64,000 nt of DNA from Delphinapterus leucas (taxonomy: Eukaryota > Chordata > Mammalia > Artiodactyla > Monodontidae). Below the pieces are notes generated by a model. It saw only the letters and a program-made list of their open reading frames with translations, did no database searches and was not told where the DNA came from. The stretch lies in contig NW_022098072.1 in the NCBI RefSeq assembly GCF_002288925.2, positions 17,321,201-17,385,200 on the forward strand, given 5' to 3'. Both the position numbers and the translations under genes were made by a program. Below, one piece after another: positions 11,758-23,745 of this stretch; position 1 is the first letter of the stretch; each line of letters starts with the position of its first letter.

Positions 11758-12489
11758 CTTTATCACGTTCAGAACACAGTTCAGACTAGTGGAATGGCAT
11801 GCAAGGCCCTTCTAAATCTCCATTTTCAGCTTCATCTTCTTTTGATATTCTGCTATATGAACCCCTCACTCCAACCATGACAAAATATTTGTTCTCCAAA
11901 TATATAGTGCTTTCTCACATATCACATCTATGATGTGCTGTTACCTTTCCTTGGAATGTTCCTCCAGCCTCATTTACTTGCTTAATTCCTACTTTTTCTT
12001 CAAGACTCAGCTCATGACACTCCTTAGATGAGTTAGGGGTATGCCCTCTAGGATCCCATTGTTTATTCTACACACATATATTACACTTTAATCACCATGT
12101 GTTAGGTTGTTTTACTGTCTGGCTCCCTCACTAAGTGATTTCATTGAGGTCTTTCTATCTCTATATTCTCCTTGCTCCTCCCTACAATAGCTACTCTTCT
12201 ACAAGACATACTGCCTCTTATGAAAATCTCACTACAGATTTGATTCTGGAAATATGCTCCTGCATATGGAAGGGACACATGATTTTCAGTAGAAAATGTT
12301 AAAAGATATCACCCCAGCAGCAAGTCTCATTGGTAAGAGGCTACATAGCCTCAGGAAAAGTAACCCAGGTTTTATCAATTTCATATACACAGAAATTCTA
12401 TCATAAAGTATTTAAAAGTCAATGTCTTATAACACCATTGGCTGATATGCCTCAGTGATGTTTGAGGTAATGTTACTTACGTGAAAGCA
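11758..12489. other. Intergenic, old L2-like remnants
   Basis: 11790-12200 carries phrases typical of L2 3' regions (ATGCAAGGCCCTTCTAAATC, CTTCAAGACTCAGCTCATG). No gene seen. Confidence 0.45.
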
Positions 12490-12884
12490 AAAATCTGGAT
12501 TTTGAGAAAGACAAATAATGTATAATATCACTTATATGTGGAATCTAGAAAAGACAAACTTCAGAGAAACAGAGAGTAGAGTGGTGGTTATCAGGGGATG
12601 GGGGTGGGGGAAAAGGGGAGATATTGGTTAAAGGGTACAAACTTCCAGTTATAAGATTAACAAGTTTGGGGATGTAATATACAGCATGGTGATTATAGGT
12701 AATAATATTGTATCATATACTTGAATGTTGCTAAGAGAGTAGATCTTAAATGTTCTCACCACAAAAAAATAAATGGTAACAATGTGATAGGATGGAGATG
12801 GTAATCATTTTGCAATTTATAAATGTATCAAATCAATACACTGTGCACCTTAAACTTACAAAATTACATCTCAATAGAGCTGGG
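12490..12884 (+). mobile_element. Old L1 3'-UTR fragment
   Basis: Reads as an ancient L1 3' end: 'ttatatgtggaatctagaaa', 'ggtggttatcaggggatggg', 'tatcaaatcaatacactgtg', 'caccttaaacttacaaaatt', 'catctcaatagagctggg', then a CA tract. Confidence 0.75.

Positions 12885-12917
<33 letters not shown>
12885..12917. repeat. (CA)n microsatellite at an L1 3' end
   Basis: About 15 CA units directly following the L1 tail, as commonly arises from the L1/SINE tail. Confidence 0.95.
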
Positions 12918-12921
<4 letters not shown>

Positions 12922-13484
12922 CTAATGCAAGAGGGAAAAGTATCTGGGATTTAAGGAAGCAGGTAATGTTTTAAGACATCAACATGTCAATAATATGGGG
13001 TGGCTTTGTGCTATCACCCTCGTTAAGCAAATCAGATAATTGTTTACGTCCCTGCCAGTGCTTTGATGCTGTAATTGCAGTAATTGTATGCTCAATAAAA
13101 GTAATGGAGAACAACTGACAGGCAGTCATGAGCACATGGATGACCCAGAACAAAGCTGTCAGACTCTGCACGTTAGGGTGTAATTATGGACCAGAGCAGA
13201 ATCCACCATGATTGGAAGTCTAATTTTGGCTCAGTACCATGACTCTGGGAAAACCAGAGAAGTATTTCCAAATCATTACTGCCAGGTATTTTATAAGCTC
13301 AGGCTAACAATTAGCCATACTTACATGGACTGTGGTAATAATAGGTGATAAATATTTTCTTTTATCTTTAAAACTGCATCCTTTTTTTTCCTTCTATACC
13401 AGGAAGGCTCAGAAGCTTGTCATTAGAATAATGAGACAACAGACTCAGTTCTAAGATGAAATAGGTATTTTAAATAGATGAGTG
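12918..13484. other. Intergenic; possible conserved noncoding segment
   Basis: No gene or repeat recognised. 12960-13260 contains clustered homeobox-type cores (ATAATTG, GTAATTG twice, TAATTA) and looks unique. Confidence 0.35.
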
Positions 13485-13496
13485 AATTCCTTTTTA

Positions 13497-13818
13497 TTTT
13501 ATTTTTTATTATTTAAAAAAAATCTATTAAAAAACCTTTTTTGGGCTACGTCAGGTCTTAGTTGCGGCATGCGGGATCTTTCATTGTGGTGTGGGCTCTT
13601 CATTGTGGCACGCAGGCTTCTCTCTAGCTGTGGCATGTGTATTTTCTCTCTCTAGTTGTGGCACGCGGGCTCCATGGCGCATGGGCTCTCTAGTTGAGGC
13701 ACGTGGGCTTAGGTACCCCGCGGCATATGGGATCTTAGTTCCCTGACCAGGGATCCAACACGCATCCCCTGCACTGTAAGGTGGATTCTTTACCACTGGA
13801 CCACCAGGGAAGTCCCTA
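13497..13818 (-). mobile_element. Long CHR-type SINE, minus orientation, with TSD
   Basis: Reads GGCTACGTCAGGTCTTAGTT and ends ACCACCAGGGAAGTCCC. Flanked by perfect 12-bp AATTCCTTTTTA at 13485-13496 and 13819-13830. Confidence 0.92.
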
Positions 13819-13830
13819 AATTCCTTTTTA

Positions 13831-14576
13831 ATGATTATTATTATCTCTCAAATGCAATTAAGTTTAAAATTCAATTGACAGAAAAACACACAATTTGTTA
13901 ACACATATATGTATAATAGAACTATATATTTATAAATTTACACATTGATATTAATTCATTTTTTAAAAAAATCTTCAAGGGTAATACCCATGAAACTGAT
14001 AAAGGTGTTACTTCTGAGGAGGGACATTATATTGAGAGAAGTAAAGCTAAGGCCACATGCAGAAATTTATACATTTATTTTAATGTCTCTATATTTCTTA
14101 AGTTTTTATCAAAAAAATCCCAAGTTGTATTTAGTATTAATCTTGCCAGTTGAAAAACAAAACAAAACAGAAAAACCACATGAACTGGTAGAGCAGGATT
14201 TGACACGGACTTGATAGAATTTCCCATGCCCCTAATAGCTCTGTTACTGTGACACAGTTATATTATAAGCATACTTACATAAAACATTCAGAAATCATTT
14301 TAATATGTATCTGGTATTTTATTATATAGATGTAGTATGATTTTATTCATAGGTCTCTTATTTTGTTCCCAACTATCTAAAACAACTTTTAAAACTTTTT
14401 GTTACGTTTGCCAAACACAAACCAAAGTAGAGGGAATATTCATAAGTAACCCCCAAGTATCCATAATCCAGCTTCAGTGATTATCAATTTATGGCCAAAT
14501 ATGTTTGCCTAAAATGAAAACTTTACTTTCTCTATTCATATAACTTCTTCCTCTTTGTAATCATCTTTCTCTAAAG
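13831..14576. other. Intergenic, no gene recognised
   Basis: AT-rich. About 14380-14560 resembles an old L1 3' piece (AAACACAAACCAAAGTAGAG..) but is too diverged to bound. Confidence 0.4.
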
Positions 14577-14587
14577 AAGAGATTTTT

Positions 14588-14918
14588 TTAATCAATTTAT
14601 TTATTATTTATTTTATTTTTTGGCTGTTGGGTCTTCGTTGCTGTGCACGGGTCTTCTCTGGTTGCAGTGAGCAGGGGCTAATCTTACTTGCGGTGCGCGG
14701 GCTTCTCACTGCAGTGGCTTCTCTTGTTGCGAAGCACAGGCTCTAGGTGCACGGGCTTCAGTAGTTGTGGCATGTGAGCTCTAGAGCACAGGCTCAGTAG
14801 TTGTGGCGCATGGGCTTAGTTGCTCTGTGCCATGTGGGATCTTCCTGGGCCAGGGCTTGAACCCATGTCCCCTGCATTGGCAGGTGGATCCTTAACCACT
14901 GTGCCACCAGGGAAGCCC
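14588..14918 (-). mobile_element. Long CHR-type SINE, minus orientation, with TSD
   Basis: Reads TTTTTTGGCTGTTGGGTCTT...GTGCCACCAGGGAAGCCC. Flanks AAGAGATTTTT at 14577-14587 and 14919-14929 are identical. Confidence 0.92.
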
Positions 14919-14929
14919 AAGAGATTTTT

Positions 14930-15568
14930 ATAAATATCTGGATTCTGATCCACTCACCATTCTCAACGGTTTTAACTAGGCTTTGAAATCATCTTTCATT
15001 AATGACAAGGTCATTTATCAGAGTTTCACAACTATCTGGGCAAGCTTATTTAAAATCTAGATCCTCTAAGATTTTTCTCTATCCCTGTGACAAAAATGAA
15101 ATATCAAAAAATATAAAAATCCTGTGCAAAGAACTACAATGATAATTATGTATATAAACCTATCAGTGTGCACTGACAGGTAGTTAAAGAGTTGAGTAAA
15201 ATAGAGGGATCAGCAAATAAAATAACTTGGAAAAAAGTTCTAAGATTTGTACCCACACTTAACATTTTCTTTCAAGCCATGGTCTTTGGTTGTAAACATG
15301 TTTTGATCAAATGAAAATAAACTCAGGTGGCAGATGCAGGCCAAGTTCACTATTTCAGGGCCTCCACATAGCATCTTCCTGGAGGTGCTCTGCAACTTAA
15401 AATAGTGTTCACGTCCAATGCTTGGCAGAACAGAATTCAGAGGCCAAGACCGTGAACCAGACTGGAGAGCAAGATAAATGGAGTGTAGGTAGATCAGAGA
15501 AGACAACACCGGGGTGTTTTAGCGCAGTGGTAAATTCAGGACCATGGACAGTGATGTGCGTGCCCTTA
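14930..15568. other. Intergenic, nothing recognised
   Basis: No gene, RNA or bounded repeat visible. Confidence 0.4.
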
Positions 15569-15620
15569 CCACCTCTGTTTCGTTTTGTTTTGTGCTTTCT
15601 GTATCATAAAAGTATATTTT

Positions 15621-16202
15621 TTAACATCTTTATTGGAGTATAATTGCTTTACAATGTTGTGTTAGTTTCTGCTGTATAACAAAGTGAATCAGCTATATGT
15701 ATACATATATCCCCATATCCCCTCCCTCTTGTGTCTCCCTCCCACCCTCCCTATCCCACCCCTCTAGGTGGTCACAAAGCACTGATCTCCCTGTGCTATG
15801 CAGCTGCTTCCCACTAGCTATCTATTTTACATTTGGTAGTGTATATATGTCAATGCTACTCTCTCACTTCGTCCCAGCTTACCCTTCCCCCTCCCCGTGT
15901 CCTCAAGTGCATTCTCTACGTCTGCGTCTTTATTCCTGTCCTGCCCCTAGGTTCATCAGAACCATTTTTTTTTAGATTTCATGTACATGTGTTAGCATAC
16001 CATATTTGTTTCTCTCTTTCTGACTTAGTCCACTCTGTATGACAGACTCTAGGTCCATCCACCTCACTACAAATACTCAATTTCGTTCCTTTTTATGGCT
16101 GAGTAATATTCCATTGTATATATATGCCACATCTTTATCCATTCATCTGTTGATGGTCACTTAGGTTGCTTCTATATCCTGGCTATTGTAAATAGTGCTG
16201 CA
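15621..16202 (-). mobile_element. L1 3'-end fragment, minus orientation
   Basis: About 580 bp of L1 3' end in reverse: 'acatctttattggagtataa', 'ctgtgctatgcagctgcttc', 'ctttctgacttagtccactc', 'gagtaatattccattgtata'. The flanks (15569-15620 and 16203-16247) are imperfect direct repeats of each other (CCACCTCT...AAAAG[TC]ATATTTT). Confidence 0.88.
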
Positions 16203-16247
16203 CCACCTCTACTTTGGATAGTTTGCTTTTATAGAAAAGCATATTTT

Positions 16248-17750
16248 ATTGTGTATCATGCAGTAGTGGCTGGAGTGAAAGCACAGGCACAGTTCAGAGG
16301 CCAACTGCAGAGGCCAATCTGGCATCCACAGAGCCCAGGCAGAGGCATGGTAAAGGTCTTAAAATCAGATATCCAGGCGTCACACTCAAGGAAAGGAAAA
16401 GTCCAATCTGAGAACAAAAATAAGGATTGGGGTACAAGCTAAGGCTGTATAAAATAGAAAGGGAAGGAATTCAGACTTGAGAACTAGAAACAGCACTTTC
16501 AAGTGAAGCAGCAGGCAAGCAGCTGCCAACAACAGTGCACAGAGAATAAGGTCTTCCTGCCCTTTGATCTGATTCAATTCAATTCAGTTGGATTCAAGTC
16601 CACAAGTACTCAATGCATGCCAATAATAGTGAGACAATGGTTTTAAGCAATAATCCTGTGTGGACAGATAACAGCTAACAGATTTGCGCTGCTCACAGGT
16701 GTGAACAGCATTAAATGGAGGCCATTGATTACAACTGTGACGTAGGTCCTCTGGAGCCCTCATGGTCTTGACATTTTAGAAGCAAATACCTTAATTCACT
16801 ACCGATTATTTTGCTCTAACCCAGAGAAGATTAAAAAAACAAACAAAACAGAATGAAAAGAAGAATGAGGTAATTGGGGAAGGGGGAAAAATGATGAGTA
16901 CTGATATGATTATTCTCATCTTTATTTTAGGAATTTCATTTTAACTTTTTTTTCCTGTCAAGACAAAAAATGACTTTATATGAACCTGATTTAGGAAGAA
17001 AACCACAAGTGTGTGTGTGTGTATATGTGCATATTAGTTGAGAAGACATTTTGTCTTGATTTTATCCCCAATAGATAAAGGGGTGCGAACACAATTGGGA
17101 AAAATAGATAAGTAAGCAGAGTATATAGAGAAAAGTTTTTTCCATTCAAGAAGAAAGTCACCTCTTACTTAAGGGTAAGAACAGAATCCTTATAATCTCT
17201 TTTTACATATTTTAAATAAAGGACAGTCTTATTAAAAGAAGCAAACCAAGAGTACAGGAGGTAAGATGGTTAACATCAGAGGCTCTTTTCTCAGAGATTG
17301 ACAGTGTTGGCCAACTAAGTGGGAAGAAACTCTAACTAGAAGTTCAAGAGTTTGGCAAATAAGCAAGCAGAAGTAGTAGAAGACCATATACGCACTTTAT
17401 TTTGCTACATCACCAGCATAATTATCATGGATGCAAATGTAATGTGGTATTAACATAAGTTCATTGACCTCCTCAATGGATTTGGTATAATGTGACTGAC
17501 TACATGGATGTCCTCAAAATTCTTCAATGCTCCATGTGTACTTTTTCCAAGTTCGTGCTTTGTTGGTTACAGGATAAATTTCTATATAAGAGATGCATTA
17601 TCTTGTCAGAGATATACAGGAAACTATACCACTGCCTAAGACATTCAGGTCTTGTCTAATAACTGGGAATATCAAGGGCCAAGCCTGGACCATAATGATT
17701 TTTATTCTGCATATGCTATGACTAGGGCCTTGGAGCCAACTCCTAGAAAA
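16248..17750. other. Intergenic, no gene recognised
   Basis: Unique-looking AT-rich DNA with a short GT run near 17012. No exon or RNA gene seen. Confidence 0.45.
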
Positions 17751-17942
17751 GGTGTCAACTAACTGTTTCTATAAAGGGCCAGATAGTAAATATTTTTAGG
17801 CCTTTGTAGACCCCATATTCTTCTCCATCACATATTCTCCTTCATTTAAAAATTTTTTAAGCAACAATTCAAAATGTTAAAAAAATTCTTAGACAGACCA
17901 CAAGCCAGATTTGATCCATAGGACATAATTTGCCAACTCCTA
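17751..17942. mobile_element. hAT-type DNA transposon fossil
   Basis: Contains the widely repeated phrase 'ataaagggccagatagtaaa' / 'tatttttaggcctttgtaga' and a matching end 'cataatttgccaactcctac', as in non-autonomous hAT-Charlie elements. Family name not certain. Confidence 0.65.
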
Positions 17943-20900
17943 CCAGGAAAATAGTTAGAAGATTGGAGTTAATTGGTCTAAAGAAAGTAGTGGGATGAGG
18001 GTCTATCAATGAAAACCAGAGAAATACAAATAACTTTCTAAAGAAGATGTGCCATTCTTTTTTTCAAAGAAATGATATGGCCATGCTATTTATGTTTTGG
18101 TTTTTTTGAAAGTTAAAATTAATTTGTCTTTTGGAAAAGGATATGTGTCCATTCCCTATGAGCAGCAATGTTTATAGGAGTAAATTAATAAGAAAGACTG
18201 CTGACAAACTCAAGTGGAATATCACTACCCTCCTTGATTTTCTTCTTCATGACAGAACTGTTTAAGCAATAACTCGAGAGAAGAAAACTTTCCTTCTATA
18301 TTATATGGAGAAAACTTGTATGTGGATAGGTGTGTGTATTTAGATATAAGAAATAGATGAAATATATGTTATATATATAATACATATATGATACTGAATA
18401 TATAAAATGTGTATATATAATTATATAAACATATTTACGTATTTTCTCTAGTTCACAGTTCTTACTTTTGCAGAACACAGCTTTCATATATAATTTCAAA
18501 AGATATATAAAGGAGCTAATAGAATATGATCAGATGAGTAGGAGTGGTCATTGCACAGCCATTCAGTTAACTAGTTTTGTGCAATCATTACCTCCCACCT
18601 CCATAAGGTACTGGACATACCCACTCATGTAGCGAAGAGGTCTCCAGTGTCACGTTATAGAGCAGTACTCACGTCTGGAGTGAAGAGAGTTCTGCATTTG
18701 CCTGACAGCTATTGCCAAGGTACACCTTACCTGTTTCAATTAATCAATCTGCCACTCCTTTTAGGGGAGGAAGTTTTTCATAAATGTATGAATTTAGATT
18801 AAACTTACTATCAAGGAGGTGGCACTGTCTGCTACAAATGGATCCCATATGTGCTAATTATGGTACAGAACACAGGAGCTATAGAGATTAGGGTAATGAC
18901 TTGGATGGATGAACAAATAGGTCAGCTAGAGATGAGGGAACTGATTTGTCTAATATTAGAACCAAGCCCTACAAACCCCCTGCCTGAACTAAATCATTCA
19001 ATTGCTTCTGCAGCTTTAGAACTTAAAGTATGATTTTAAACCTTCAGAGTTTTTGATTTTCATGTATTTGCAGGTCATCTGCCTCTGGAGAATTATAGGA
19101 GATGTAAAAACACACTATTTAACAAAACTGCATTCCTGGGGGTTTATGATTTGTCAAAAGATTCTCTACCATTCTGTAAGGCTTTCATTATTTCCCAAAT
19201 ACCCATCATATAAAGGCTCTGTACATGAAAATCCTCAGCAATTGCATGGGCTGCAGTCATGAACAAATATCAAAATATAACAAAAAGATGTTCCTCCATA
19301 ACATTTATCAGCAGATGGGACTTTATGATTTGAGTAGATAATATACGGTGATAAGCAGCCAACACACTGGGATGGCTGCGGATCTAGGAGCTGAGGGACA
19401 CAGGCTCTCAGTTCATTTCTGCCTTAAGGGCCTTTGTAAATTTAAGACATTTAACACCTCAGTGCCTCATTTTTCTCTATAAAATTGATTTCACGTGCCA
19501 GGATCTATACCTTAATTAATGCTAACATTATCTGAAAGAAGGAACAGGAGAGGGTTCTTTGTTGTGCATTTCTCCCTGCCTTTCAAATGTACCCTTCTCA
19601 ATTTTTATCCCACAAAAATAAACATACCAGATTAAGTGATAGGATGAGAAGGATCATTGGTTAAAAAAAAAAAGCTAAGCTACTGGGCAATATGATCTGA
19701 TGTAACACGTCAATTTCCTTAGTCAACCAAAGACCATCTCTGTATGTGCTGCCCAGACATCTCACCTCTATGGCAAGAATTGGGTCAGAGAGTTTAAAAG
19801 AGACCAGTTTTTACCACCATAGGAAAAATTGAAGGTTATTCACATTATTGGATGTAACGGGGCCGTACTGAGTCAAAATCAGCATTTAGCCATGTCTGGA
19901 CCAGACTTTTGTTTTTCTACTTTTCTCCCCTGCTGTCTCCCACACCTGCACACTCCCACCAACCACATACCTGAGGCCACAGATGGAGAAAACAGTATGT
20001 TCTGTGTCTTGGATACTTGGAGCCCTCCAGAAAGAGAAGTTACAAAAAAAAAATTCCAAGGAACACATTATACGGCACTCTAGGAGCTAAGGGAACACAG
20101 CTGGACATAGTGAGGAACAGGGGTATTATCCATCTGTCTTCTCACAGCACAACATGACTTGGCATCACCAACAATAGCTTCAGAAAATGCAGGGCGGCTT
20201 CAGCACCTCCAGATTTGGCAGCTCTGAAAGCAATGAAAGATGGCACCTTCAATAGAGTCAATATTATATTGGAAGTGGGCAACAATGCCAGGTACCACTT
20301 TCAGAGGCTTCCCTTCACATTAACCAGGTGACCAGAATCCCAGATATGAGAGGGCTTCCTAAGCTGATATGAATCATTCCTTAAGATTCAGAGGGATCCT
20401 GGAAGTCCAGTGATAGTAGGTGGGGGCAGTAACGTGAAATTTGATTGACCACTTATTTAATGCCATTTGTACCCACAGGCTGGTAAAGACTGAGGAATTC
20501 AGCATTTGTGGATTTTCTGGTAAAAATCCAGATTTCAAATAAACCATGGAAATGCATAAATTTCATCTTCAAGTTATATGGCCCATTTGGGGGCAGAAAT
20601 ATAGTTGCCATATTCATATGTTATAATCAGAGAGGTGTTGGCAAGAACCCTTGCTAGAAAAAAAAAATCATTTCCATTGACTGCTGAAATTCTACCATAA
20701 ATAACATAAATAATATATTCCTTTTTTTAAGCACTGCTTTCTGAGAGCAGATCTGTTCTTTTATCAGATGAAAAAAAGGTGGAAAAGGAGTAATGGGGGG
20801 TGGGTAGCAAAGAAGTGAAAATGAGAGGAAACAATGAAGAAAATGTCTTGTGCCTCGAAGTCTTCCTCTGGCTGGAAGGCAGAAGGAAAGGGCCCTTTCA

Positions 20901-21379
20901 GTCTCTGCTTCAGTCTCCCTCCTCCCCAGCGTGTCTCTGAGCAGTTTCTAGTTATGCTGGTAAGATGGGTGGCATGGTTGGGTGAAAGGATCACTGGACT
21001 TAGGAATAGGACACCTGGTTTTAGACCTGTATCTCTAACTAGCTAACTACAGGTTCTTGGAATGGGGGGTGGTGGGAGATGAGTGGCCATGATTTGTAGT
21101 ATTTGCCAATTTCTGTGATGTATATGTTCCCACCGTGACCTATTTCAAGCTACCAGCGTGATGTCACTGAACGTGGAGTTGTGAAGAGATGCAAAGCGGC
21201 ACATCACATAGTACTGCTACCATACACACATAATAGATGTAAACAGTAACCCCAAGTACATAGATGGCAATAGAATGTAGAAAAATCATTAGGAAATGAT
21301 GAGTTCTAAGTATTTCTTACCTGTGTGTGTGTGTTCAAAATAGCTGAATTTTACTGAATTACTACTGTGGGTCAGACTT
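17943..21379. other. Intergenic, no gene recognised
   Basis: 3.4 kb with no bounded gene. Contains a TA-rich tract (about 18340-18440) and a MIR-like segment (about 19390-19490). Small open frames at 18851-19033, 19053-19262 and 19829-20083 show no similarity I can name. Confidence 0.45.
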
Positions 21380-21837
21380 TTTTTTTTAAATTAAGGTCTA
21401 ACTGGCATAAAATAAATAGCACTTACTTAAAGTGTACAATTTGATCATTTTTGGTATATGTATGCACCCATGAAACCGTCAATAAAATATCCACCACCCC
21501 AAAAATTTCCCTTGTGCCCTTTTGTAACCCCTCCCTTTTGCCCCTCCCATCCTCACTCTATTCCCCAGGCAACCATTGATCTGCTCTCTGTCACAGTAAT
21601 TTGGATCTTCTAGGACTTTATAAGAGTAGAATCATACAGTGTGTACCCTACTGTTATCTTGCTTCTCTCACAGACTAATTATTTTGAGATTCACCCATGT
21701 TGTATATATCAATAATGTATCCTTTTAATTGCTGAGCATATTCCATTGTACGAATATACGATAATTTGTTTATCCATCTACCTACTGATGGATGTTTGGG
21801 TTGTTTCTATCTCAAAGTTTAATGACACTCATTTTTT
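21380..21837 (-). mobile_element. Ancient L1 fragment, minus orientation
   Basis: Old mammalian L1 3' text: 'cttaaagtgtacaatttgat', 'ccaggcaaccattgatctgc', 'gagattcacccatgttgtat', 'atattccattgtacgaatat', 'tgatggatgtttgggttgtt'. Confidence 0.75.
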
Positions 21838-21848
21838 AAAAAAATTCT

Positions 21849-21978
21849 TGGGATTTCCTTGGTGGTCCAGTGGTTAAGACTCTGTGCTTCCACTGCAGGG
21901 GGCATGGGTTCAATCCTTGCTCAGGGAACTAAGATCCCACACCAGCATGCCATGGGGCGCAGCCAAAAAAAAAAAAAA
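21849..21978 (+). mobile_element. Short CHR-type SINE, plus orientation
   Basis: Head GGGATTTCCTTGGTGGTCCA, box-B-like GGTTCAATCC, tail GCGCAGCC plus about 21 A. Short AAAAATTC flanks at both sides are a probable target duplication within A-rich DNA. Confidence 0.9.
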
Positions 21979-22089
21979 AAAAAAATTCCTTTTACTCTTT
22001 TGAGTTTCATTGTAACAGCTTCTATAGCTATGTATTCAAGTTCATCCATTTTCTGCAATGTCTAATCAGCTGTTAATCCACTCTATAGT

Positions 22090-23070
22090 ATATCTTTTCA
22101 TCTCCAACCTTGTAGTTTCATCTCTAGAAATTATATATGGGTCTTTTTTTGTCTTCAGTGTTTCTACTTAAATGTTGACCACATGGAATACAGCTAAAAT
22201 AAATAAGTGTTTTACAGTCTTTCTGCTAATTATGACCTCTGCGTCTGTTCTGAGTTGGTTTAACTGATTAATTTTTCTTTTTATGACTCCTGTTTTCCTG
22301 CTTCTTTGCAATCCTGGTAATCTTGCATTAGATATTGTGAATTTTACTTTGTTGAGTGCTGCATTTTTTTGTACTCCTCTAAATTTTCTTGAGTTTTTCT
22401 GAGATGTAGTTAAGTTACTTAAAAACAGTTTGTTCCTTTTGAGCCTCAATTTTTAGGGTTTTTAAGGTGAGGACAGAGCAGTAGTTAGTCTAGAGTTAGA
22501 TGTTCCCCACTACTGAGGCAAGACCTTTCTGAGTATTTTATCCAAATTATGAGTTTTTCCAGCTGGTGAGAACAGGTACTATTTCACATCATGTGTGAGC
22601 ACAGAATACTATTTTTGGTAATCCTTTCAGATAGTTGTTTTGCCAGGATCAAGTAATTTCGTTATATGCAGGTACTGGTTAGTACTCTGCAGAATATTCC
22701 AGAGGAACCCTGTCCAGAGCTCTAAGATGCTCTCTCCCTGCAGCTCTCTCCTCTGCTACTTTGTCCTGAGAACTGTAGCTGCCTTGGTCTCACTAGACCC
22801 TCAGCTCTATCTCAACTCAGTGGGTCCAGGCTCTGGCTGTGTGCTCCCTCTTTGCTCCATTGCCTGGAACCTTTCTCAAGGCAGTAAGCTGGGGCCACTT
22901 GCAGGCTTCTTTTTGTTTGTTTCTCATCTCTCAGGGATCGCTGTCTTTTGTTACCAGATGTCCAGTATCTAGAAAACTGTTGTTTCATATATTTTGTCTA
23001 AGTTGAAAATTTTCTTTTTCAGGTGGACAAGTCAGGTCATTTCCTGTTACTCCATCTTGGCTGGAGGCAG
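22090..23070 (-). repeat. Ancient interspersed repeat (probably L1-derived), minus orientation
   Basis: Contains long phrases common to an old mammalian repeat: 'tgtgaattttactttgttga', 'ccccactactgaggcaagac', 'gctgccttggtctcactaga', 'ttactccatcttggctggag'. I recognise it as an old L1-family segment from memory, but cannot name the subfamily. Confidence 0.55.
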
Positions 23071-23522
23071 TATAATTACCTTTATTTTTAGTATTTATTT
23101 CATTATAAGTTTATACAATTTAATTTTTAATAAGGACTGTGTAAATCAACTGGCTCACAAAGTTCCTGAAAATTTAGCAATTGGCTTTCACAAATCAGTA
23201 TAAGCTGCCTCTGAGCCTCACTTTCTACATCCATCTGACAAAGAGATTATCTTATTCAATTTAAGATTACCTCTCGTTATCAAGTCTAAATTCCATGACC
23301 TAAAGAACTGTTCTAGTCAGATTTATTCAATAATTTAAAAAATTCTAATTAAAAAGTAAAGCAAATAAAATAAAATTAATAAATTCTTTAGGATTCAGCC
23401 TCAGGATTTAACTTACCATATTACTCTCTTCTCTTTATTCAGTGGAGTCTCTTGCCTCTATGCAGGCCAAGGCACATTTCTAGCTCAGGCCTTTGTCATC
23501 TCTAGATTAAGAAGTTATTGCA

Positions 23523-23745
23523 GGGCTTCCCTGGTGGTGCAGTGGTCAAGAATCCGCCTGCCAATGCAGGGGACATGGGTTCGATCCCTGGCCTAGGAAG
23601 ATCCCGCATGCCGCGGAGCAACTAAACCTGCAAGCCACAACTACTGAGCCTGTGTGCCACAACTACTGAAGCCCACGCACCTAGAGCCCATGCTTCACAA
23701 CAAGAGAAGCCACCGCAATGAGAAGCCCACGCACCGCAATGAAGA
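23523..23745 (+). mobile_element. 5' SINE half of a SINE/L1 chimera
   Basis: Complete CHR-type SINE head (GGGCTTCCCTGGTGGTGCAG) running to CACCGCAATGAAG, where it stops without its A-rich tail and passes directly into L1 ORF2 sequence. The left flank AAGTTATTGCA (23512-23522) is repeated only after the L1 end, so SINE and L1 entered together. Confidence 0.85.

Noticed and set aside
10711..12917. CA tracts as a CRISPR-like or regulatory array
   Set aside because: Simple dinucleotide microsatellites; one is attached to an L1 tail.
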